Assembly: GCA_001936135.1 (NCBI GenBank)
Contig: CP012809.1
Span: 4,637,501 to 4,701,500 of the forward strand
From: Saccharomycopsis fibuligera x Saccharomycopsis cf. fibuligera
Lineage: Eukaryota; Ascomycota; Saccharomycetes; Ascoideales; Saccharomycopsidaceae
Reading direction: 5' to 3'
DNA: 64,000 nucleotides
Positions 19,252 through 27,390 of the stretch are shown here, one piece after another. The notes beneath the pieces are model-generated. The model saw only the letters and a list, made by a program, of their open reading frames with translations, was not told where the DNA came from and did no database searches. The stretch's first letter is position 1. Each line of letters opens with the position of its first letter. The position numbers and the translations under genes are program-made.

Positions 19252-21346
19252 ATGTCTGCTTCTTTAGATAAATCTCTTGACGAAATCATCTCTTCCAAAC
19301 CAGGAGTTAAGAAGGGAGGTTTGAGAAAGAAGGTCGGTGCAAAGAGCGCTAAAGTTGGCAAAACTTCTCACAGACCACGTCCAGGCGTGAAGAAAGCTGC
19401 CGCCCCAGTTGCTGCCGTCGCTGGCGGTAAAGTTATTGATGCTTCTAGTGCCACTAAAGCTGTTGTCTATGGATTAGTATGTGCTTCTTGAAGAAAGTAG
19501 TTTGAAAGATCTATCATGATTGAAAATAGATATAAGGAGAAAGAACAATGTGGAACATGGCTATTTATACCTAAGACACTCTAGGTCTCGTATCTATGAA
19601 TTAGCCTCGAATTTGCGATAATATTCGCTGATTGTGTTAATTGAAAAAAAGGCTTTTTTTTGCTTGGTTCAATGGGTCTGGCGCGATGAAGGAAATTTGT
19701 CCTTCATAATTGGAGAGCGCGGGGGCAAATAATGAAAGAATGCCTTTTTACAAGCGCCGGTGTTTGGCAACAGTTTACAATAATTAATGTTAAACAGCAG
19801 ACACTGCATAGCAGAATCACATTTATTACAAACCATCAGAATACGCACTCCTACCTTTTCAAGTACAAGTGTTGCTTTGTTGGTTTTTAATCTTTACCGG
19901 TTCGAGATGTGTCATTCTTCCAAAGGATTTTAAGAAGATAGTACTCGCTAGTTCTGTTGAATCTTGTTGTCCAGATTATCAATTTTGTTTCAACTAGTGA
20001 TTATTTTTTCCGCCTCGCGTTTTCTACCTACCCAGCCAAGATCAAGAGACACTTCAGTTTGAATATCATTGTGTCGATGATATTTCTTCTTAATCATGAT
20101 AGACTCTCATCTACTGCTGACTAATTGAAATTGTGAAGAAACTATTATACTAACAGTAATACTTTGTACAGCCAAGAGACATCAAGCAAGATGCTATTAA
20201 AGTATGTTTTGTTTTTGTTTCACGTCATTTGCTGCGTTCCCTTTTCGGTTTATTCAAAGCGAGTGTGAGCTGGAGTGTATCAATACCCTTGCAAAAGCTT
20301 TAATGCTTTTTACGGAATGAGGGCATGTTAATGGTCACTTCAAACAACAGTGGTTATTACGCCAATTGTGTTTCTCTCATTCTCGCTTTTATGTCTATAT
20401 GCTACTGTGCTTTGATTGCTACGTGTGTGTACGAGGTTAAGCACAATATGTTACAAGTTGCTAAGTTAGTGAATTTGATTAGCTGCTTTAAGATTAAGTG
20501 TCTGTCTTTTTCAATGCGAAAAGCGAATTAGCTTATCAGCACATTCAACTGCGTCATGCTTGAACTTCTGCTAAATCTTAGTCGAGATTTTCCGTGTGAT
20601 ACACAAGCAATGTCAAAGTTTAATAGAAAAGTGTTTACAGCTTTTTATTTTCTTTTTAGACTAGCTTCTCCCAGTGAAACCAAGTACACCATGCCAGCAA
20701 TCAAGAAAGCTTATAGAATATTTCTAATTTTTATCGCAACCAAGCTCATAAGGAAAATTTTGATTTTTACTCAATTTCGTACTTAATTTTGGCAATGAAA
20801 TACTTATGGTTGAACTATATCATACGAAAGGGAATCCCTCAATTTAAAATATTGTTGAGCTCAGAATATTAACCATTAATCTTTTTAGGAATTTTTCCAA
20901 AACCAAGTTGGTGGTATCCATACTGTTGCTTTGAGTTACAACGAAAAAGGCCAATCCAAAGGTATTGCTACCATTATATTCAAGACCGCTTCTGCTGCTC
21001 AAAGAGCTGTCACCAAGTACAACGGGGCCCCTATTGATGGTGGTAAAAGCAATTTGAAAATTGAATTGATTTTGGACCCTACCAAGAAACCATTGGCCTC
21101 CAGAATCCAAGCTAAGTAAGTAATGTCTCTTCTGATTTTTCATTTTTCTCACCTTCTATAGGTACAAATTTTACTAACTATAATAGCGCTGCTCCAAAAT
21201 CTTTGAACGTTAAAGCTAATAAGCCAAGACCAAACAACAAAAAAACTGCTAAAGGCGGTAAGCCAGGCAAAGCCGGTAAGAAAGGAAAGAAGACTCTCGA
21301 CGAATTGGATCAAGAAATGACTGATTACTTTGAAAAGAAGGACTAA
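19252..21346 (+). CDS. YRA1: mRNA export adaptor Yra1 (REF/ALY), four exons including a 30-nt microexon
   Basis: The spliced CDS is join(19252..19476, 20172..20201, 20889..21115, 21187..21346), 642 nt or 213 aa plus stop. The N-terminus MSASLDKSLDEII is the conserved Yra1 UAP56-binding motif, followed by a basic linker. The RRM starts in exon 1 (KAVVYGL), continues through the 10-codon exon 2 (PRDIKQDAIK) and exon 3 (EFFQNQVGG...ALSYNEKGQSKG...KYNGAPIDGG). Exon 4 encodes the basic C-terminal region and the DELDQEMTDYFEKKD C-box. Splice signals are GTATGT (19477), GTATGT (20202) and GTAAGT (21116), with branch points TACTAAC (20148-20154), TATTAAC (20867-20873) and TACTAAC (21172-21178). All joins restore the frame and match S. 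cerevisiae Yra1. Retaining intron 1 gives a 79-aa truncated product. The yeast gene autoregulates through its inefficiently spliced intron, so the long introns here suggest similar control. Confidence 0.93.
19477..20171 (+). other. YRA1 intron 1 (695 nt)
   Basis: It begins GTATGT, has TACTAAC at 20148-20154 and ends ACAG at 20171. It contains a clear hairpin: ATGAAGGA (19686-19693) pairs with TCCTTCAT (19700-19707) around a 6-nt loop, flanked by CGCG tetramers at 19682-19685 and 19718-19721 that can also pair. It is long for a yeast intron. Confidence 0.88.
20202..20888 (+). other. YRA1 intron 2 (687 nt)
   Basis: It begins GTATGT directly after the microexon and ends TTTTTAG at 20888. The likely branch point TATTAAC (20867-20873) differs from the usual TACTAAC, which may make this intron slow to splice. 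Two short frames inside it (near 20325-20531 and 20556-20786) look like chance ORFs. Confidence 0.85.
21116..21186 (+). other. YRA1 intron 3 (71 nt)
   Basis: It begins GTAAGT and ends AATAG. The TACTAAC box at 21172-21178 ends only 8 nt before the exon. An earlier AG (TATAG near 21160) lies upstream of the branch point and is not usable. Splicing joins GCTAA to CGCTGCT and keeps the frame (Ala-Asn-Ala-Ala). Confidence 0.88.
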
Positions 21347-21875
21347 ATCATGCTAACTTCCTTTCTGTGTTAGTCGAGTGGCTAGTGCTATTCTCTTTTT
21401 TTTAACCTTTGTTTTATGTCTTGTCTTTGTATCTCGTGGTGGTGATATTATAGCTAACCTATTTATGTATTATTAATTATTATTATTATGGTGGTAGGAT
21501 ATTTTTGTTTTAGCCAATTGTGTAGAACAAATATAGAACGTAATTAAACTTACTTCTAATCATCACTATAGTATAGTGCGTGGTCTATACTTACATCCGT
21601 ACCTCAGTCTGTCACTGGTGTATGGATGTTTTCTGGGCCCGAAGTTTTGAACACGAAAGAGTGAAAAAGAGAAGCGGACGAGAATTTCATAAGCGCTGTT
21701 TAACCATTGACAGGCCGCGGAGAGAGTAACGAAAGCAACTGCCCATACAACAGCAAAACAAGTTATCCTAATTTCTTTTATCTTATTCAGGTTATATCAA
21801 CTGAAGGCTAAATCTAAGCTACTAAATTAAGAGAAGGAAACCATTTGTTAAGTTAATAGGCACATTAACACAATC
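21347..21875. other. Intergenic YRA1-SEC26
   Basis: About 530 bp. YRA1 3' UTR is T-rich with an ATT run near 21465-21490. The SEC26 promoter occupies the rest. No gene or clear motif is seen. Confidence 0.45.
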
Positions 21876-24800
21876 ATGTCCGCTGACGTTGCCTATACTT
21901 TGATCTTTGATACAGATCCTACAAAGACCTCTGTTCAAGAGTTCAAGACATTACTCGAGAAGCCAAAAGATGAGGTGAAGATTGATGCAATGAAAAGAAT
22001 TTTGATCACCATGTTGAATGGTAATCAGATGTCTGAGTTGTTGATGCATGTCATTAGATATGTTATGCCATCGAGAAACAAAACCCTCAAGAAATTACTT
22101 TATGTGTATTGGGAAATCGTTCCAAAATTGGACTCAGAGGGCAAATTAAGACACGAAATGATTTTAGTGTGTAATGCTATCAGAAATGACTTACAGCATC
22201 CAAATGAATTCATTAAAGGCAATACTTTGAAGTTCTTGACTAAGTTGAAAGAATCTGAATTATTGGAACCTTTGATCCCAACCGTGATTGTCTGCTTAGA
22301 AAATAGACACGCTTACGTCAGAAAAAACTGTGTCTTTGCCATTCATTCCATTTACAAATTGAATCCAGATTTGATTCCTGATGCACCAGAAATCCTTGCT
22401 CAATGTTTGACGGTTGAAAGTGACCCAATTGCCAAAAGAAACACTTTTGTGGCTTTGGGAGACTTGAACAGAGATGCCGCTTTGGCATATATTCAAGAAA
22501 ACTTGAATTCGCTTACTTCTTTGGATGCTATGTTACAATTAGCATTTATTGAGTTCATTAGAAAAGATTTGAAATTTGCTCCAGGCCAATTGAAACAGCA
22601 ATATTTGAACTTGATTGTTGAACTTTTGGATTCTAGCTCTTCTTCTGTTGTTTATGAATCCGCGTTGACATTAACCCTTTTAGCTAACAATGATGACGTT
22701 TTCTTAGCCGCTGGTAATAAGTTTATTGAGTTGGCAATTAAAGAATCGGACAACAATGTTAAGTTAATTTGCTTGTCAAGAATTGTTGACTTAAATAAGA
22801 AGAATCCGGGTATTTTTCAAGATTCTGTGTTGGACTTGTTGAGAATCTTATCATCTACTGATTTGGATGTTAAGAAGAAAACTTTGAGTTTGATTTTGGA
22901 ATTGGTTAACTCCAAAAATGTTGATAATGTTATCAAGTTTTTCAAAAAAGAATTGGTGAAAGTTTTAGCTATTGACGAAGAATCAAGTGCTGACAAGTCA
23001 AATGAATACAAACAGTTGTTGATTCACACGATAAACAAGATTTCTATTAACTTTATTGACGTTTCTATTGAAGTCATTGATTTGTTACTCGATTCTCTTA
23101 ACCAATTGAACTCTCAATCTGCTTACGATATCATCACTTTTATTAAAGAAATCATTGAAAAATTCCCAACCAAGAGAGAAACAATTTTAGTTAAATTAAT
23201 TAACTCATTGGCCAATGTGAAAAGTGGTAAAGTTTTGAGAGGTTCTCTTTGGATTATTGGTGAATACGCTTTGACTGAAAGAAACATTCAGGATTCTTGG
23301 AGATTTATCAGATCAAATATTGGTGAATTGCCTATATTAGCTAGTGAGAAGAGAAAACTTGCTAGACCAGAAGACGAAGAAGAAAATAAAGAAAGCGAAC
23401 AAGCTAATGGTGACAATGGTGAGGTCAAGAAGAAGGCTGGTCCGGTGGTTTTACCTGACGGTACTTATGCTACAGAAAACGCATTGACCACCAAGGAAGT
23501 CAAAATCAACAAAGATGAGGATGATCATCAACCGCCAATTAGAAAACATATTCTCAATGGGGATTTCTACTTGGGCTCCATTTTGTCTTCCACTTTGCTC
23601 AAGTTAATATTGAGATTTAATAAGCTTTCTACCAATCATAAAATTTTGAATGTATTGAAAGCTGAAGCTGTTTTGATTATGGTGTCGATCCTAAGAGTTG
23701 GTGAATCTGATATCGTGAAAGAAAACATTGACGAAGACTCTGCTGAAAGAATTTTGTCTTACGTTAGATATTTAGTAGAAGATTACGAAACCGCTGCTGA
23801 TCAAAAACAAATAGTTGCTGAAGGTTTCCTTGATGACACCAAAAAAGCATTCGAAGCACAGCTTGAAGAATCTGACAAAAAGAAAGCAGACAATGGTGTA
23901 AGCCAAGTCAGTAAAGAGATTGTTAACAATGTGGATGAACTTATTAACTTTAGAGTTTTCCCAAAGAGCAGTAATGCATTGAACTCTGGTGCTTTCAATG
24001 ATGACGATGATTTGGAAGCGATTAATAAAAACGCATCTGCTAGTTTAGCATCAAAGAAGGAGAAACTTGCATCCAGATTGAACAAAATCATTCCACTAAC
24101 CGGTTTTTCTGACCCTGTTTATGCTGAAGGATACATCAAAGTCCATCAGTTTGATGTCGTTTTAGATGTGCTTATTGTTAACCAAACCAGTGCTACTCTT
24201 AGAAACTTGTCGGTTGAATTTGCCACCTTGGGCGACTTAAAAGTTGTTGATAAGCCACAAAGTGCCAACATTGCCGCTCATGGATTTCACCGTGTCAGTA
24301 CCACCATTAAAGTTACCAGTGCTGATACTGGGGTCATTTTTGGTAACATTTTATATGATGGTCATCATGCTACTGATCAAACCATTGTTATTTTGAATGA
24401 TGTTCACATTGATATAATGGACTATATTAAGCCATCTAGCTGTACTGAATCTCAATTCCGTAAGATGTGGAATGAATTTGAATGGGAAAACAAAATTGTT
24501 ATCAAATCATCCACCATTAGCTCTTTGTCAGAATATTTGAACTTGTTGTTGAAAAACACCAACATGAACTGCTTGACCCCTGGTGCAGTTATTGGTGATA
24601 AGGATTGCCAATTTTTGAGTGCCAACTTGTACTCAAAATCCAGCTTTGGTGAAGATGCATTGGCTAACTTATGTATTGAAAAAATTAAGGACGGTCCAAT
24701 TTTGGGTCATGTCAGAATCAGATCTAAGGGTCAAGGATTAGCATTAAGTTTAGGTGACAGAATTGCTTCAATTGCTAGAAAAAATTTGAAAAATGCTTAG
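21876..24800 (+). CDS. SEC26: Coatomer beta subunit (beta-COP)
   Basis: A 974-aa protein matching beta-COP, the large adaptin-like subunit of the COPI coat that drives Golgi-to-ER retrieval. The N-terminal half is an alpha-solenoid of HEAT/ARM repeats beginning with YTLIFDTDPTKTSVQEFKTLLEKPKDE. A charged linker at about residues 490-545 is rich in Glu and Lys. The C-terminal half carries the beta-COP appendage region with HQFDVVLDVLIVNQTS and the conserved MWNEFEWENKIVI block. S. cerevisiae Sec26 is 973 aa, so the gene is full length and apparently intronless. Confidence 0.97.
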   Translation: MSADVAYTLIFDTDPTKTSVQEFKTLLEKPKDEVKIDAMKRILITMLNGNQMSELLMHVIRYVMPSRNKTLKKLLYVYWEIVPKLDSEGKLRHEMILVCNAIRNDLQHPNEFIKGNTLKFLTKLKESELLEPLIPTVIVCLENRHAYVRKNCVFAIHSIYKLNPDLIPDAPEILAQCLTVESDPIAKRNTFVALGDLNRDAALAYIQENLNSLTSLDAMLQLAFIEFIRKDLKFAPGQLKQQYLNLIVELLDSSSSSVVYESALTLTLLANNDDVFLAAGNKFIELAIKESDNNVKLICLSRIVDLNKKNPGIFQDSVLDLLRILSSTDLDVKKKTLSLILELVNSKNVDNVIKFFKKELVKVLAIDEESSADKSNEYKQLLIHTINKISINFIDVSIEVIDLLLDSLNQLNSQSAYDIITFIKEIIEKFPTKRETILVKLINSLANVKSGKVLRGSLWIIGEYALTERNIQDSWRFIRSNIGELPILASEKRKLARPEDEEENKESEQANGDNGEVKKKAGPVVLPDGTYATENALTTKEVKINKDEDDHQPPIRKHILNGDFYLGSILSSTLLKLILRFNKLSTNHKILNVLKAEAVLIMVSILRVGESDIVKENIDEDSAERILSYVRYLVEDYETAADQKQIVAEGFLDDTKKAFEAQLEESDKKKADNGVSQVSKEIVNNVDELINFRVFPKSSNALNSGAFNDDDDLEAINKNASASLASKKEKLASRLNKIIPLTGFSDPVYAEGYIKVHQFDVVLDVLIVNQTSATLRNLSVEFATLGDLKVVDKPQSANIAAHGFHRVSTTIKVTSADTGVIFGNILYDGHHATDQTIVILNDVHIDIMDYIKPSSCTESQFRKMWNEFEWENKIVIKSSTISSLSEYLNLLLKNTNMNCLTPGAVIGDKDCQFLSANLYSKSSFGEDALANLCIEKIKDGPILGHVRIRSKGQGLALSLGDRIASIARKNLKNA

Positions 24801-25781
24801 GCTTTAAATAAAACATTGAACTATATTTTAGTGATAGCAATAACACTTTTTCTGTGCAAGAAACATTATATGAATTTTTAATTTGGAAATAAAGATTACG
24901 TGTAATGGATCCCCTTTTGTAGTTATCAAATAAATAAATAACAAAACTTCGACTCTTTATCGTTGTTGTCAACAAAAAATAGAAAGAATCTCACTTTAAT
25001 ACCATCTTTCACTCACTAACAACGTTGTGTTATCTAGTTCTTTAGCGCGATGATGTAGTGAATAAGAATAGAAATTTGAATGGCTTTCCAATTAAAGTCC
25101 TTATCTTGCCTATGACAAGAGTGTCTCTTTTGAAAAATTAGGTAGTTATCGATTTGAATTATTTCTCTTGCAGCACCGGAACGGGACTCTCCCCATTCAA
25201 CTTTTTTCTCGGATGTAGTTTTTTTCCATATTGCTTGCGCTGTTAGACATTTTATCAGAAAAAAGCACCATTGGTTTGTTTGGAATTTGTACTTTTCAGG
25301 TATCAAAAATAATTAAAACCCTTTTTTCTTTTTAGTACAGATGACACACCTCATAGGGACATACGCAAATAGTTTAAATTTGGGAAAGCATTATCTGTAA
25401 TAATAATAACAATGTATATCAACAAAACTAGAAGATTGTTAACTCCAAGCTAAGAAAGGTAAGCCAAATATTATTAGAACAATTTCCTAAAAAATCAAAA
25501 AAAGAGTTTCTCTTGAGATACCAATGTGAATCTAATCCATAATTATACCATCTCACTATATACTAGAGTAAGAAGAAAGCAACAGCGACACTTGTAGCTT
25601 TTTACGTTTATAAAGACAATATGATTTTTTACATACAAGATCAATTTACAATCTATACATATAATTGAGAAAAACTATAAACTTATGTATATAGTATGTA
25701 CAGTATAGTTCAACTATTACATTTGGGAAACAAAAAGATGAAACAAATCTACTGTAAACAGATTGATTGCTAAAAAAAGTT

Positions 25782-25887
25782 GGGCCACACAGGGAATTGA
25801 ACCCTGGACCTCTCACATGTTCGGTAAGCTCGTGTTTTCCCGAGCTCGCTACCCAAAGCGAGAATCATACCTCTAGACCATGCGGCC
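25782..25887 (-). tRNA. tRNA-Pro (anticodon UGG) with a 34-nt intron
   Basis: All arms can be drawn on the minus strand. The acceptor stem GGCCGCA pairs with TGTGGCC using one G-U pair. The anticodon stem CTCGC pairs with GTGAG around loop TTTGGGT, with anticodon TGG at 25855-25853. The T arm is CAGGG-TTCAATT-CCCTG. The intron at 25851-25818 lies one base 3' of the anticodon, the standard site; introns at this site are known in yeast tRNA-Pro(UGG). The discriminator base would be C at 25782. Internal A-box (TGGTCTAGAGG) and B-box (GGTTCAATTCC) sequences are intact, so the gene should be functional. Confidence 0.93.
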
Positions 25888-26422
25888 AACTTGATCTCTG
25901 GTAAAAAATAGTTACTTTTTATTGGCTATTCTTGGAGAAGTTATTTGATAAATGTGTGTGGAAAAAAAAAAAAAAATTTTGTGTGTGAACAAAAAGTTAA
26001 ATATATAGTTACAAAAATCATTGAAATACGAGATTATGAAACTTTAGAGCCTAGAAGAATTAAGGCTCATGGTTGTTACTTGAAAACGCCTTGTATTTTT
26101 CATATAACTAAATAGTAAAAAATATACAACAATATTGGGTTGAACCGTATATAAAAACAACTGAACTATACTATATATACTATATAGATAAGTTTATAAG
26201 ATTATATTTTCTATAGTTTATATAGAAATAATGAATCGATATTGTGTGTGGAAAAAATAAAAATATAAATAATAATCAGACAAAAGAGAACAAATATTAG
26301 CGTGGAGCTATAGATAGTCGTAAAATGCAATTTAGCGTAAAATAAGTATTATTTAATGGATAATTTGTAGATAGTAGAACATAATAGAAAACGATAGAAA
26401 ACATTGTAAAGAATTCCGCGCG

Positions 26423-26526
26423 TCTAGATCCCATTCGGGAGATCTAGAACTCAACGTTTGTCATGAAGATTTTACATTATTTATAGCATGAAACGTTATA
26501 AATAATAATTTCTCGTCTTCATGACA
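26423..26526. repeat. Two adjacent strong inverted repeats (possible structured RNA or cruciform)
   Basis: The first hairpin has TCTAGATC (26423-26430) pairing with GATCTAGA (26441-26448), extended by CC/GG with one bulged A. The second has an outer 11-bp stem, TGTCATGAAGA (26459-26469) with TCTTCATGACA (26516-26526). Nested inside it is a second stem, TTATTTATA (26477-26485) with TATAAATAA (26497-26505), extended by a G-T and a C-G pair. The arms are perfect and co-axial. I do not recognise a known RNA family. Confidence 0.6.
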
Positions 26527-27390
26527 TCTAAGGGTGTCTCTACAATGTTGAATAACTGTTCTTTTTGCCCCATTATACTACCCTTTTTATAAAGTTTTTA
26601 TGTCGTCCTTTGTTTCATCTTTGTTTTTGCTTTCCCATTTTGTAAGTTAAACTGAGCTTGCACAAAAGTCAGGAGAAATATTAGAAGAAGTCAAAACTAT
26701 AGTTTTTTTTGAATTCATGTACTGTGCCATGTATTTCTCTGCTTATTATTGTTAATGTTATTTCTTTGGAGGAAGTGAAAATGCTGGGATGATCTATGTG
26801 CATATGTAAGCTAATAAGGTTAAGGAAGAAAAGCATGACACCAAAGTTCCAAAAGTACATAAAAAAGTTTGGAACTAGTAGTTTTATGTTGCGCGGATTA
26901 CAATTTGAGCAAATATAAATAATTTCTGTCCGCACACTCAAAAAAAAGTTGGGTGAAAGTAAGGATGGTTTGATCATGATTATAATTGTAATATCACATA
27001 CAGAGCGAGTAGATGCAATTAGTGTGAAAAACACTGAAGCAGACATTTAGTTGTACATGAGAAGCTAAAATAGACGATTAGAAGCCTGAAAGGCAAGAGA
27101 AAATGTGTGACCAACTAAAAAAATTAAAAATATAGAAACAAGAGCGAAATTTTTAATTGTTGAAACGCCGAATAAAAAGACTTATGTCAAGAAGTACTAA
27201 GTAGCAAAAAAAATAGGGTACAAATAAAAACCAATGGAATAACCTGAATTACAAACACAGAAAAAGAAACAAGAAAAAAAGTGTTTTAATGAGATCAAAA
27301 GACTACCTTCAAACAGCATGATTCAGCTAACCTTAAAAAATTTTAATAATTTTTTAAGCCTATATATTCGAGATAAGTAATAGACAGTAA

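Larger units (their letters stand above)
24801..27390. other. Long convergent gap SEC26 / SEC2 with tRNA gene and hairpins
   Basis: 2.6 kb between two genes that point toward each other, large for a convergent interval in a compact genome. It holds the tRNA-Pro gene, very AT-rich sequence with TATA runs (26160-26230), and two strong inverted repeats (26423-26526, listed separately). A 121-codon minus-strand ORF at 26681-27046 is A/T-driven and not convincing, as is a 90-codon one at 25034-25306. Confidence 0.5.

Noticed and set aside
20065-20124. Possible box C/D snoRNA in YRA1 intron 1
   Set aside because: A CGATGAT-like box and a CTGA box are present, but the C box does not match RUGAUGA, no terminal stem is evident and the region overlaps the branch-point area.
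20325-20786. Two short ORFs inside YRA1 intron 2
   Set aside because: They lie wholly within a well-supported intron and have random composition.
26408-26448. Cluster of restriction-like sites (GAATTC, TCTAGA, AGATCT), suspected cloning linker
   Set aside because: The sites follow from a perfect inverted repeat in otherwise natural AT-rich sequence and there is no vector sequence around it.
26681-27046. 121-codon ORF on the minus strand in the SEC26-SEC2 gap
   Set aside because: Made of A/T-biased sequence with no protein-like pattern; in a convergent 3' region.
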